Shown: one piece after another, positions 25,101-37,118 of the stretch | How positions within the stretch are numbered: the stretch's first letter is position 1 | Layout of the letters: each line of letters opens with the position of its first letter | Made by a program: the position numbers and the translations under genes | Notes under the pieces: model-generated | The model's input: only the letters and a program-made list of their open reading frames with translations | The model's database searches: none | What the model was told of the DNA's origin: nothing | Origin: Lunularia cruciata | Lineage: Eukaryota; Streptophyta; Marchantiopsida; Lunulariales; Lunulariaceae | Assembly: GCA_948567375.1 (NCBI GenBank) | Contig: OX419761.1 | Coordinates: 12,996,243 to 13,060,242 of the forward strand | Direction: 5' to 3' | DNA: 64,000 nucleotides

Positions 25101-26740
25101 TCGATGGGAGGAGCAACTCCAATTGTTTGACATAAAACTTGAGTATAAACCAGGTTGGTTCCATGTCATCCTTGATGCTTTATTCCGACAACCTGATTTG
25201 AAGTCCCTTCCTCTCATCATGGTGGCAATTGCAATAGTGTCAATTGACTCCATGATCCAAAACAAGTTTTGGTTAGCTCTACAACAAGATCCCTTCTTCC
25301 AAATGGTACATGGTTTTCTTACAACATGTGACAAGGAGTACAACACCTTCTCCTTCAAGGAAAGCTTTCTATTCCATGAGGACCGGATTTGTGTTCCAGC
25401 CAAAGGTGATTTCTAACTTGTGCGCCCTCAAGAAGCCCATGATTTACCAATGGCTGGTCACATGGGGTGTAGACAAGACCTTGGGTACCCTCCAACACCA
25501 ATGGTGGTGGCCCAACATGGCACAAGATGTTTTGGAGTTTGTTTGATCGTGTGAAAGTTGCCAACGCAACAAGGCCAATAATCAAAAACCGAGTGGACTC
25601 CTTCAATCACTCCCCATTCCATCTACTTATTGAGAACATATGAGCTTAGATCTCATCACCTCCTTGCTTAAGACAAAGCAAGGTCACACAACAATTGTGG
25701 TGTTTGTGGATAAGCTTAGTAAGCAAATCCATTTGGCACCAATGGTTGATATTGTGGATGCTCCAACCTTGGTGCAAATCTACTTTGACAATGTATTCAA
25801 TCATCATGGGATGCTGTATGTACTCATCTCCAACTGTGATCCTTGCTTCACTAGAAAGTTTTGGCAAGCACTCTTTCAGATACTTGATACCAAGCTTGCT
25901 TTATCCATGACCTATCATCCTCAAACTGATGGAAAAACTAAACATGCAAATTGCACCTTGGAAGATATACTTTGTGCCTTTGTCAACATTCACCATACCA
26001 ATTGGGATGAATGTCTTGGAGCTACGGAGTTTGCATACAATAATTTTAAATAAATAGGCACCGGATTCTCTCCTTTCTTTCTCAATTTTGGCCAAGACCC
26101 ACTTGTTCTAGATTCTCTTCTTGCTCCTCCTCCGTCTCATATCCCTCATACTTCAACCTTCTTGACCACCATCTCCCAATCCCTCCTACAAGCCAAATCT
26201 CATCTCCTTGTTGCTCAAAATTGACAGAAACAATATGCGGATCACCATCACCAAGATCTCAATTTTCAAGTTGGTGATAAGGTCATGCTCTCATCTAATA
26301 ACCTCCCTCTCCCACTTGATACCCAAGTTTCTAAACTTGCACTTAATTGGATAGGACCCTTTGATGTCACCCAAATTGTATCTCTTGTTGCTTATCGACT
26401 TGCCTTGCCTTGTCATATGCACATCCATCATGTCTTTCATGTTTCCAAGTTGAAAGCCTTTGTTCCTAACCCCTCTTCTTTTTCCTCTTGAGTCCAACCT
26501 CCCCCTCCTCCTATCCCTATCAATGATTATGAGGAGTACAAAGTTGATCATATTCTTGCACGTTGCCACATTCAACAAGGCCATCAACAACATATGGAGT
26601 ACAAGGTCCTTTGGAAAGGGTATCTCCTTCATGATGCCACATAGGAACCTTTTTTTCATCTCCAAAATGCACAATTGGCCATCCAGGAGTTTGAAGCTTC
26701 ACTGGCAACGAGGACGTCACCAACTAGCGATGGAGGAATA
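25101..26740 (+). pseudogene. Element A integrase and chromodomain
   Basis: A zinc-binding part lies at about 25430-25570. The core at 25640-26053 is open for 137 codons and contains DLITSLLKTKQGHTTIVVFV and MTYHPQTDGKTKHANCTLED. Of the D,D-35-E residues the first Asp is kept, the second lies in an SNCDP context (expected Asp is Asn) and the Glu after the QTDG motif is Lys. A chromodomain follows at about 26536-26700 (MEYKVLWKGYLLHDAT, then a stop, then EPFFHLQNAQLA), placing the element among chromoviruses, whose integrase tail reads histone marks. Confidence 0.85.
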
Positions 26741-27145
26741 TGTAACAATATAGAGTTTAGCATGAAGCTAGTAAGGCTACCGTAGCAAATAAGACAAATT
26801 AGCCTAGAATATTCTAGAAGTATCTAGGAAGCTTCTTGGGAAGCTTCTCAGCTAGCCTAGCTTGCACCCCAAGTAGGTGGTTTCTAGAAGCTTCCAACTA
26901 GCTTAGCTTGCACGCCAAGTAAGCAACTTCTAGAAGAAAGCTTCTTGAGAAGCTTACCAATTAACTTGGCTTGCACTCCAAGAAAGTAGCTCAAGGAAGC
27001 TTCTTGAGAAGCTTCTCAAGAGCCTTGTAGGATCCCTATAAATACAAGAGCTAAAACTCATGCTAGGCATTCGGAGTTACCACATTCAAGTATCCCAATG
27101 TGATCTTCTATTCTCCTATTTCTCTCCTCATCTTGGACTTTTACA
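26741..27145 (+). repeat. 3' LTR of element A
   Basis: Starts directly after a weak purine tract (GATGGAGGAATA) and ends TTTTACA before the GAGAA target duplication. Carries the same heat-shock trimers (26807-26819, 26882-26894) and TATA box (27047-27054) as the 5' LTR. Confidence 0.92.
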
Positions 27146-27438
27146 GAGAAGATATTGAGCTGATCCAAAGTAGTTGAGTTTGGAGTGTAGATGGACTCAA
27201 CTAAATTACCCGTCATTTAAGAAAGTTATAGTAGAGATAGAGGGTATTGTTAGGCCATATATAACTTCAATTGTAGTGCAAATTGATGAGGTGACAACAA
27301 TAGATGTAAAAGTAGAAATAGATGATGAACCCAAAGTGCAAAAGACACTTGTAGTTGATTTGAGTGAAGAAGCTAAAGTAGAAGTCATACTCAGATGGGA
27401 TAGAGTCAATAGCAATTATCGATCTAAAATAGTGGTTT

Positions 27439-28183
27439 TGTAAGTAGAGTTGATTTGTATTTGCAACATAGTAGGAAGTAGTTGTAATAGTTAAGTAGTT
27501 CAGGTAGTTTTTGTAACTTCTAAGCGGTTTGACTATTTAGAGCAGACGTTTAGAGTATTTTGTATTCAATAGTGAGCAAAAGATGATTAAAGCAAAGTGC
27601 TGATGAAGCAATTATTGTTTTTCTTTATTCCAAGTATCGGCTAAATGCCTTTGTTTGTGAGTGTTTGGCAAAATTCAGATTGCAATTGAGGGATTATAAG
27701 ATGTTGAATTCCATTGTGTGTTTTATCCTAAGTGTAGCACATCCAAAAAATACCTTGACGGATCTATGAGAATTGTAATATTGTTAGTATTCATCATTTG
27801 TAGCCATAGACAAGAAATTGATGCAAAGTCACTTTGAACTGTGAAGTTGTACCTTTGGTGGAAGAGTGGAATACAATTCTGAAGAGAAGTCACTTCATGA
27901 CAAAGTAGCCATCCTTGTATCAATTGAATCATCACAATTTATGTCAATTTGGATTGGAACTGAAAATTTGTGATTTTATGCAACAATTATTTGTAGTAAA
28001 ACCTTTGATGAGTGTTTGCCACCTTCTTCTTGGTGTTGTTTTTGCCCAAGAGTTTAAAGATGTAACCAATAGAACTATTCAGTTACTTTCATTTTGTACT
28101 TGAACATTCATGACCTATATCTCTATGGGAATGAATGATTACTCACACTTCACTACAAAAGTGATATACATTGGGTTGTCACA
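27439..28183 (+). repeat. 3' LTR of element F
   Basis: TGTAAGTAGAG...GTTGTCACA, aligning with 18357-19109 throughout. It is followed after five bases by the reversed LTR at 28189. Confidence 0.65.
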
Positions 28184-28188
28184 TCAAT

Positions 28189-28621
28189 TTAAAATGCTAA
28201 GGAGAGAAATATGAGAATGAAAGACTGGATTGGAAGATCATATTGGGACTCTCAAATAAGGGAAACTCCAAATTCCTAGCTTGAGCTTGGCTCGAGTATT
28301 CATAGGTAACCTTGGTACAAGACTCCCAAGGAGCTTCAAAGGAAATTTGCCTCTAGGAATCACCTTACTTAGAGTGCCAGATAAGCTAGTTATTTTACTT
28401 GGTGTACAAGCTAAGCTAGTTGTTAGCTTGGTGTACAAGTTACTCTACCTTTGAGAAGTTCCTAGAAACTTCTAGTGTGTTTTCAACATATTCTACACAC
28501 AAGCTTTCTCAATATCTCTAGCACATTCTTAAGCTAGTTCTAATTCTTTTTGCTATATTTAGTTTTAGACTACTAACTCATTACCTTCTACTTACTCATC
28601 TGCTAACTCCATATTACTACA
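28189..28621 (-). repeat. Solo LTR of the A/B family, minus orientation
   Basis: On the minus strand it starts TGTAGTAATATGGAG and ends near GCATTTTAAA; the right-hand part of the A LTR (AAGGAGAGAAATA on the plus strand) and the TTCCTAGAAACTTCTAG region are recognisable. No gag or pol on either side. The heat-shock trimers are eroded here. Confidence 0.65.
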
Positions 28622-29076
28622 CTCTATGAGGTGCAATCTCATCACAATCTCCAAACACACCTATTCCTCTATCATCTTCTTCTTGTACCTTCATAATAAA
28701 TTTTTTTATACTTAAAAACTTATGAAAATCATGATTACACATACAAACACTACAAACTCAACCATTTTTTCCAATCTAAATAGCTAAAACTCCTACCTCA
28801 CTTTGTTGTCAAAAGGACATACAGAACATGTAGGCCAGCATGCATGGACTATGTGGATACTATTACAAGGTTAGGGAACTTTAAGAAGTTCAAGAAGATT
28901 TCAATGTTGACACTTTGACTCTAATAGATCCAAAATTTTGACAATCATAAACTTAAATTCTTGACGACCACAACGACATTAGAATAAGATTGAAGCAACC
29001 CAATATCAAGATACTAATAGTATAATTGGTCAGAACATGTTATTCCCACAAGGATACAAGTTGAAAATGGCTATAC
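28622..29076. other. Unclassified DNA between repeats
   Basis: AT-rich, no coding similarity. GAAGGAAATAATGTCACTTTG at 29079-29099 resembles GGAAATGAAGTCACTTTGCT at 36144-36163 inside element D, hinting at a shared retroelement origin. Confidence 0.3.
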
Positions 29077-29088
29077 GTGAAGGAAATA

Positions 29089-29547
29089 ATGTCACTTTGT
29101 CATGAGTTGTCTATTGTTGTCTTTATCCTCTTGGGTAGGACAATTCCCAAAAGAGGTTATTGCATCCCACAATGGCACAATATAGAAAATAAAATCAAAC
29201 ACTCAAATCTCATTCACAAAAGATATCATGTCAACTTGGCTCTTGAAGTCATGGTTCAATCTACATTGAAGATCATCGGCCCCAAATGGTTGTACCCTCA
29301 TAGTTACCTATATCATGCATATCACAATGCCAATGAGAATGTTTTACCCTTCCCAAAAAATGTTCCTCACAACTATAGTGTAGATTTTTACAAGATGGGT
29401 TTTTTCTTACATGAGGTACTTCACAACACCCACAACACTTGGAGTCAATTGACATGTTACCTTGATCCTTTTGAGCACCCAAGGATCCAAGACCTCAGTC
29501 AAGCCTGGTTGCCATCCTATACCTCAACACTTGCATTCTTACTTTGA
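29089..29547 (+). CDS. Unknown protein, 152 codons, possibly transposon-derived
   Basis: An uninterrupted ATG-to-stop frame in an AT-rich, otherwise broken region. The protein is rich in His, Asn and Tyr (IIGPKWLYPHSYLYHAYHN near the middle) and shows no zinc-binding, catalytic or membrane pattern that I can name. The sequence around the start resembles part of element D, so it is probably a chance-surviving fragment of a retroelement gag region rather than a host gene. Confidence 0.25.
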   Translation: MSLCHELSIVVFILLGRTIPKRGYCIPQWHNIENKIKHSNLIHKRYHVNLALEVMVQSTLKIIGPKWLYPHSYLYHAYHNANENVLPFPKNVPHNYSVDFYKMGFFLHEVLHNTHNTWSQLTCYLDPFEHPRIQDLSQAWLPSYTSTLAFLL

Positions 29548-30189
29548 GTCTCTCACCACTACTACTCAATAGTCACAACACATACACCATAGTAACATTG
29601 ATTTGTTAAGGATCATAGAGATCCTCAATGAATCTTCCCCAATATAGAGTCCAAGTCATGCACAAACGATAGCAATTGCAAATTGAGCATACACCCATAT
29701 GAACAACAAAATGATGAAGCTAGAATTTTGCATAAGCGTGAATTGAACTTGTATTATGTTGGGGTAATTCCTCTTATACCTTCTACTACAAAAATATATG
29801 GCACAACCATGGTTGTAATGATGACACCACCTACAACGTGCACCTACTGTACATACTACCAATCACAAGACTCTAGCTAGACATTGGGAGAATAGTCCCA
29901 ATGACATGGCATTGGAAAAATTGTCCTACTGTACATGACCATCATCATCCCTTAGATTAGATGCAAATTATTGCACCAAAATGGTACTAACCTATTGACA
30001 TTTGTCTCCAATGGTAGGCCATCATGGTAGTGCTTGACTTTGATGGTCTTCCACACAATGAGGTCCTCCAATGACTTTGATGGTCATGGTATAACAATTA
30101 CACCCTTGTGTAACTTATTTGTACACTTTTGTTAACGCAACCAAATCTACTTTCATGACTTGCTTGGTTTCCTTGGTACATCTTATCCC

Positions 30190-30760
30190 TTGCATCTTTG
30201 GATCAGTTCATCAACATGCTCTCCGTACTCTTTCAGCTCTTGGCTGACCTTGGTTAAGATGCTCTTGAATCTTTTATCAATATGCTTTTGCATCTTCTCA
30301 TCCAATTTGGCCAATTTATTTGGTTGAGTATTTCTTTACCTCCAAAGCATGTATCTCTAACTTATACTCCCAGAGCTTTGCATGATGAACCTGAGTCAAC
30401 GCTGCTACTCCTATTTGAGCCTTCCATTCATTTGTGGTATCCTCCGCTACTGTGATCACCCGCATCCGCTCTTCATCTAAAGCATCCCGGATGTATTGCA
30501 ACTCTGTGTCCACCACTTGCCTGACCTGCATGTAGAGGATTTGCTCGCATTCCTTGTGGTTATTGACAATTGTGATCAGCTCCTCAATGCATATTCGGGC
30601 TTATCAACAGTTGTGTTGAGTGCATGCTTGTCCTTTGCACTCTGGAGATGGAGAACCTTTAGTTCTTGCTTCAGATATGCAACCTCCTCATTCCTAGCAC
30701 TCATTTGCTCCTTGTGCTGGGATCTCCCCTTAATGGTTAGTAAATTAGAGTTCAATTAGG
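30190..30760 (-). pseudogene. Coiled-coil coding remnant
   Basis: Minus-strand pieces in two frames: ARNEEVAYLKQELKVLHLQS (about 30700-30640), then a 71-codon piece at 30531-30316 starting MQVRQVVDTELQYIRDALDE, then EKMQKHIDKRFKSILTKVS (about 30300-30240). Heptad-like spacing of Leu and charged residues suggests a long coiled coil interrupted by frameshifts. It may be a third relative of the coiled-coil module of element F or a captured host gene fragment. Confidence 0.4.
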
Positions 30761-30989
30761 AAATTCATTGTCATGTCATGCTCTTGATATCATCCTCTTC
30801 ATCTCCTCATCCTTCTCTTCAATTTCCCTTCCAGGCATTAACAAGAAACATATGTCACATATTTATATTCTTCTTCAAGCTCAATTCTCAAATTCTTTAC
30901 AGGATTCCTTTACAAAACTATTTGCAAACCCATGTACAAGATCTAATGGAACCTATTATGATGGATGGATTGTCAGATCGGAGCATGTG

Positions 30990-32180
30990 ATTGGATGACA
31001 ACATTTTATTTTTTAAAATAATAAATAAATAAATTACATGGTGTATATGATATATGCTAATTATATGGTTAATTTTAAATTACCATCCTCTCAAGTACTT
31101 TACCCTTGGGATACAAAGCATAACTTTGTTCCTTGCTCGATAGAACATATGAACCTTTTGTTATTGCTACAATGATTGACTAAAATATAAAGTTAAATGC
31201 CTGGACATATGTTTTGCTCTGTCAAGTAATAGGTCACGATGATCATTTTGAGAGTCACGAATATGAAAGAGAGAAATTGTGCGATATTGAGTCTCGAAGG
31301 AGTGATTTGAAAGGATATGTTTAGTAGGTTACAGAATAATTGAATCTATCGATGATTTGTCCTTTATATATAATTTCCATAAAATAAATAAAAAACCAAA
31401 GTGTGTCACGTGTATTTAGCATATAGTGGTCAAACATGTTGTACTCAATTATACTTACCTTGTGTCGGTCTACAGAACCATGAGAACGAGATATATATCA
31501 AGTATGATTGAAGATTATTGGTTAGACATATAAGAGGTCTCCATACAATATCAAAAAAGAGAAAGAGAAAGTGCCAAAGTAGGGCTAGATTTACCAAGCA
31601 TCTTTAAAGATGCTGGATTTACCAATCATCGTTAAAGAAATAGATTCAACGAAGTATAAAAAATTTCTCAGCATAAAATTCACTTAGAGTGAGTTTAAAA
31701 TTTGAATCTTAGTTTAGCATTATCCTCAAGAGTAATAATGCTTCTGTTCATGTCGTGGTATGTACCCACATCTTTCATTCTTTTCATTTCCATATTCTAT
31801 GCTGCTCAACGTGACAATTTCATATAGAATTATACTATGTTCTGCTTTCCACACTAATAATATATATCTACATAATTGCGCATCTTATCTCTTATCGCGT
31901 AGGCATGTCCTAATCTCGTCCGCGCAAACTATCTTTATTCACCTGCGCGGTTCTTAAGATCCCTACAGGACTCCACGTCAGGAATCTCCGTCACGCTCGG
32001 ACGTGCCGGAAAGAGGCTCGGTCCGAGCCTATGGGTCTGTCTGTCGCTTACGAGAGGAGGTTCGGAAATGGGTTCGGTCCCTTCTGTGCCATGCCGAACG
32101 AAGTTCCAGTTTTAGGGGTGTAAAGAAAAGGCTAAGATGACCGAACTCTGGCTGCATCGTTAAGACCATTAGCTCCACAG
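30990..32180. other. AT-rich to low-copy transition, no gene seen
   Basis: 30990-31900 is AT-rich with no coding signal. From about 31900 CpG reappears (GCGCATC, TCCGCGCAAAC, CACGCTCGGACGTGCCGG), marking the edge of a low-copy island. 31970-32130 is GC-rich and may be promoter or leader of the exon-bearing gene to the right. Confidence 0.35.
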
Positions 32181-32183
32181 AAA

Positions 32184-32283
32184 CATGGATCGAAGAAGCA
32201 TTGTGATTCGTACAACTGAAAGATCCTCCTCACTTGGGCTATGGACATTGGGTGGCGTGAGGATCCTGATTAAATTCTCTTTA
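32184..32283 (+). other. Possible start exon
   Basis: ATGGATCGAAGAAGC opens a frame of 33 codons (MDRRSIVIRTTERSSSLGLW). It lies 150-250 bases upstream of the exon at 32429. No clear donor site could be chosen, so linkage is speculative. Confidence 0.2.
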
Positions 32284-32428
32284 CACGCCTAAGCATAAAG
32301 TTCGTGTACTCATTAGTAGTGCTGACACCGGATCTACACATACATAAGCTATTGGTTCTCGACTTGTAACTTTTGTAACCTTATCAACTCTGAATTTCTC
32401 ACGTCTGTTTTCTCTCTTTATGGAACAG

Positions 32429-32561
32429 ATCTTGGGCTTATTTTACCACTCGTTCCACTGCTTTGCTCTATCCAGTGGTCCTCGCTTTTTTGCCCATTTC
32501 AAAGGCTGTAGAAAGATGTCGACTTATCAACAGTGAAAAAGAAGGTGAACTGTCCTATAAG
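32429..32561 (+). CDS. Probable internal exon, membrane-like segment
   Basis: Preceded by a strong pyrimidine tract and acceptor (TCTCTCTTTATGGAACAG) and followed by AAG|GTATGC, a good donor. The only open frame through it (entered in its second base) gives a hydrophobic stretch RSTALLYPVVLAFLPIS followed by a charged tail KAVERCRLINSEKEGELSYK. That is the pattern of a membrane helix with a polar loop. The ALLYP context faintly resembles mitochondrial carrier proteins but lacks their Pro-x-Asp/Glu signature, so I do not assign a family. Partner exons were not found; it may be a fragment. Confidence 0.4.
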
Positions 32562-34723
32562 GTATGCCATGTTTTTGCTTCAGTTTGTCATATGCTTTAT
32601 TCTGCAAAGTAAACTTTACAGGATGAATTATTATTCTTTTTTAGTTTTGTGTATTCTGGAGTTTCAATATCCAGTATTTGTGTTCAGTTCTTCGGTACTT
32701 TTGGTAAATTGAGTAGATTTCCCCATTAATTGTAGTTTGAGGATTTCGAAGAGCGCCAGCCGTTGTCGTCACTAATTCATTATTTCCCTTGCTGTTTAAT
32801 GTCAGCTAGGATTGGCATGAAGACTGTTTTGGTGATTTTTTAAGAAATATTTTAGTCAAAAAATTTATTCTTAGAATGCTCCTTAGTTCCTAAAGCACCT
32901 TCCTCTTTAAGCCTTTATATTTCCAACAATTTACTACATAACGAAACTATGACAGAAAAAAGATCAACAAGGTGCTAAATGTTAAACATATAAGACAGAA
33001 CACTAAAGAAATAAGACAAAGAACTGTATCCAAGATAAGCACTAAGTGGATATTAGCCTATATTGTAGACGTACCCTCGATTTCACTTTTATTACCTACA
33101 AATTCCTTATTTTATTGATGGACCTATGAAGCTTATTACTATGTCGAATGGCAGAATAACATTTTAGTGGGTGGGGGCCCTTAAAGGCTACAGAAGATAC
33201 TGAAACCATCTACTTAAAAACCCCCCTGTTTTATTGGTCTTTCTCAAGCATGCCTTTCGAAACTACACATTCTCTGAACCAAGGCTTAGTAGATTAAGGC
33301 ACTTCCCTTGCATAGAGTGCAGAAAACAGAATTATAATACCACTTTGCTTGCCATGTAATTTGTTGTCGTTTCTGTATGCTATTTCTCTTTAATGCTCAC
33401 AACTGTTGCCCCTCAATAACATAGCCCCTCTTAGCACCATAGTTTCCATCTCCTATAGAATATTACATATCTCCCTTACATTAGATGTACAATTGAAGCA
33501 TATACCTACGGAGTGGTCAAGTTGTGATTACGAGCCCACTTTATATTACAATACTGAAAGAGCGATTATTCGGTTTTCTTTAAGACATAGATAGGCCTCG
33601 CAATCATGTCAATGTTTATCCAAGCAGTTAAGTCATGTTAAGGTTCCATGTATCCCTCCAATGAGTGCTCTTAGCTACAAGGTTCAACATCTAGCAAGTG
33701 GGAGTTTATTGAATCGGACAAGCAGGTGTCTCCAAATTGCTTCTTGTGGATCGTGACGAAGATAGGCAGATAGATCAGTATTCTCCAAAATATTGGAAGA
33801 GCTGGAATCTATTGAGTTCCGATCAAGTGCCGGGAAAGAGCACGAATTTACGTCGGTGATTGTGCATAGATTTATTTAACTATATTTCGCAAATGTATAT
33901 ATTAAAAATATAGATTAAATCAACTCTACCCCAACCAAGGAATCGAAGCATACATACATATCCGTAGCCTTATTTATCTTTACACTATTCTACCATTAAG
34001 AGCGTGGCACATGCAACTTATCATATTCTTCTAATGATCTGATATTCCCGACTTGAGGATATACTCGTTTTTTAAGATATATTCGTAGATAGAGTTCTGA
34101 CGCGTTCCGATGCTATCATTGAAACTCTATGATACCTCACCCACAGATCGATTGAAGGCTTACTTTATAAGTGATCTAACTCCAGATACGATAAAGGATA
34201 GCATTTTGTACTACCTTCACTACACCATGAGACTCACGTGCAAGGTAAACACCACGGGGACAACCGACATAGACAATGGATAAAACTGTTCCTCTCTCCT
34301 GGAATGGGAAGAAGAAGGCGACGACATGGGAAGACCTCACAAGGAAAAGACATAGGGGATAAAGCCTCCAAGAGTATCGGCAGGAGGAATCTACCCTACA
34401 GCACCATGAGAAAATGTCACCTTGTTTACTGCTCTTCGAACAGATTGGCAACCTAAGAAAAATCGAGAACCCAACAAGAACACGATTGAAAGAAAAGAAC
34501 CCAACAAAATAAAGTCTTCCCCACCTTATACTCTGGATGTTAATGTGCGCTATGCATTATCCTCGTACCGGATCATCATCAACGTCCCCTCCAAACCTAC
34601 AACGTTCCCACGGTCTTATGTATTAAACCACTATTACATACCTACCTATCTCTCTCCATCAACAAAGAGGATAATTTTCCCTTTTTATTTCATGGTTATT
34701 TTGGACTTCAAAAATTTGAGAGG
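32562..34723. other. Low-copy island, nothing assignable
   Basis: Contains short open frames (33406-33594, 34238-34456, 34422-34733 on plus; 34176-34451 on minus) with no recognised domain and no splice chain. Could be introns and UTR of the gene whose exon is at 32429. It ends abruptly at the LTR of element D. Confidence 0.3.
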
Positions 34724-35065
34724 TGTGATATAGTTAAATAAATTATCTAAAGTGAAAATTAATTAATTTGATATCATCTTTAGATATATTATACATGATG
34801 TTCTAAGTGAATCAGGTAAAGATTTTTTTTTATATTTTTACTATTTTATTCTAAGTTGAAAAAATTTAAAAATTATTTTGTTTGACCAACCAAATAAAAT
34901 TACAGTTTGCATGTCACAAATCTATAAATCTATATATCTGACCGAAGAGTATAATTTTCTCAAAGAAGATTTTCTCTGCTATGCAATGGAGGTAAAGTAT
35001 TCCTTTGGGGTATCAGAGTCTTAAGAATTTCAATCTTATGTTCTTCTATTTACTGACTGTTTCAA
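34724..35065 (+). repeat. 5' LTR of element D (short form)
   Basis: Aligns with 43017-43647 at both ends (TTATCTAAAGTGAAAATTAA and the GTTTGACCAACCAAATAAAA region), but lacks most of the middle of the longer copy. Confidence 0.7.
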
Positions 35066-36119
35066 TGATATCAAAATAGGTGTTCTAATTCAAGTGAATG
35101 ATCACCTTTTTTGGAAGAGCACATGCTATTGAGACTAAGTAATTCTAAGGGTAGGAAGAGAAGTGCTTATTGAGAGGTTGTGTATTTTAGAGAGAGGATG
35201 AGATGGATTTTTTTGGAGGAAATTTTTGGTACCTCATTTTCCCTTCCTAAATTCTTTCTATATCAAGATTATGTAGAGCAAATGTAAATGTATCTTGTTT
35301 ACCATTTTGGAACAAATTTCATAGACATAATAATGAATTTGCAAAACCTTATGATTTTACCTATTTTACCCTGTGATTTTACCTTATATATGATATAGAG
35401 TGAAAGTTGAAAATTTATATTCTTTATGATGTAATGTAAATATATCAAATTCTCTCTCTTTCAACACTAAAGTAAAAATCTATTATGCAATTGACCAAAA
35501 GTGATGTTTAGGGATTCTGTAATTTGCAATTTTGGTCAATTGTACTATCAACAAGTGATAGTCTTTGAGGTCTTATTGGTAGTTCCAATCATCAGTGTCC
35601 CTTCTTGAGTGATTATATTAATACTTTATTGAAATATGAAGTATCTATTGAGAGTATTTTGTGTATGAATCATGGAGCCTTATTTGCAAGACTCATGTAA
35701 AGAATGTAAGGGATGCCAAAAAAGTTCCAAGAGATCAAGATGACAATAGAGGCATTACAAAGTCAAATACATACATTCAAGAGTGATAATATAATGCAAG
35801 AGAGGAGATCATCCCAAAACCCAATGAAAACAATTAAAGTACCTATAGAGTCACTTATGACAATGATATAGACCTATGACAATGATATAGACCTTGGTCA
35901 ACAATGAAACCACATTGTTAGTACGTATGAAGAAGACATACAACATCAAGCGTTGCAAGGGACAATGCTCCAAAAGAGTAGTGGAGAATTGGATCTCAAG
36001 AATGAATTGATATTTTTGATTATTTACAATAGAAATAATAGATCATTCTACAAGCATATTTGCACATATTTGTACATATTTGTTCTTGACTAATAAAGCT
36101 CTCACTTAGTACAATGCTT

Positions 36120-37031
36120 GAGAATGATCAATGTTTGCGGAAGGAAATGAAGTCACTTTGCTAGTCATGCAAGAAGACTTGTTGAAGAACTTCCAACCAA
36201 TGGATTCCATGTAAATAGCTCAAACTTGACTATGGAGGTTGAAGCAAAAGAATAACATGCAAGAATAGATGGAGGTATTTTATCGATAGGTTGTAATACT
36301 TGATATGAGTCCAATAAAAGCTCTTGAAAACTTCAAACAAAGGTTAAAAGAGCAAATTTTCCAAGAGGTAATGGTCCAAAATCCTTGTATAGTTTTTGAA
36401 GCCATTGTGTGTGATCAAAGAATAGTAGGAGCACTTGGAAGCATCGGTCCCAACACAACACCATTTGGTTGAAACATTGTACTTTGGTAGACCTGTTCTT
36501 ATAGAATTAGGCAACATTTGTTTTTGAGACCAAGGAGCTCAACCTTCTAAGGAGAATGTGGACATATCAAAGAAAGGAGAGATTGAGTCCCAAGGGGAGA
36601 AGAGGCTCAAGCAAAACAAGAACATCATTACAATTGTGGTTGATTTGTACATATAGCCATCAATTGTCATGCATGCTTTCATAGGAGCACTTAGCCTCCA
36701 TACAAGTGACCTTTGAACAATCTAAAGGAAAAAATCAAAGATGAGGATGCAATAACCACATCAAAAAACAAAAATCACCAATAAATGTACCTCATGGCCT
36801 TACTGGCTCAAATGAAAGGAGTAAGAGTGGGAGAAGGAAGAGGATGAGTGTGAAAAAATTAAGGAAGGCAAATAAATGCATAATTAATTGTCATAGACAG
36901 AGTTCTAGAAGATAATCAACTGAGAGTATTGATAGACTATAGAGTAACAAAGAATCTCTTGTCTTTCTATTGCAATAAGGTTGGAGATGGAACTAGAAAA
37001 TGATGAGATTGAATCAGTAGAGTTACCTAAT
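36120..37031 (+). pseudogene. Element D gag and protease remnant
   Basis: Broken gag frames with a zinc-knuckle trace (HIAINCHAC, about 36650-36678) and a protease trace near 36915 in which the active-site triplet reads Asp-Tyr-Arg (VLIDYRVTKNLLSF). It stops at the insertion point of element B. Confidence 0.55.
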
Positions 37032-37118
37032 TGTAATGATATGGAGTGTAAAGATGAAGTAACTAACCCTCACTAACTAATGAAGTAGCAAATATGCCAA
37101 ATTAGCCAAGAATGATAA

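Larger units (their letters stand above)
21539..27145 (+). mobile_element. Element A: Ty3/gypsy chromovirus, near full length, dead
   Basis: LTRs at 21539-21937 (399 bp) and 26741-27145 (405 bp) begin TGTAACA and end TTTTACA. A five-base target duplication GAGAA lies at 21534-21538 and 27146-27150, and the flanks join into element F. Primer-binding site, gag, protease, reverse transcriptase, RNase H, integrase and a C-terminal chromodomain appear in canonical order. The LTRs differ at roughly one base in eight by eye, mostly transitions, so the insertion is old. All long frames are broken. Confidence 0.92.
18357..28183 (+). mobile_element. Element F: gag-only LTR retrotransposon, split by element A
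   Basis: LTRs at 18357-19109 and 27439-28183 flank about 2.7 kb of internal DNA (19110-21538 plus 27146-27438) once the 5.6-kb element A is removed. A primer-binding site follows the 5' LTR. The internal part encodes a gag-like protein with CCHC knuckles and a coiled-coil region, but no protease, reverse transcriptase or integrase was found, so it is probably a non-autonomous LTR element relying on a helper. Homology between the two flanks extends upstream of the 5' LTR; an alternative reading is that the LTRs are about 1.9 kb long (17180-19109) and the internal region only 19110-20270. Confidence 0.6.

Noticed and set aside
32429-32561. Mitochondrial carrier family exon
   Set aside because: The ALLYP context is reminiscent, but the carrier signature with Pro, an acidic residue and basic residues is absent.
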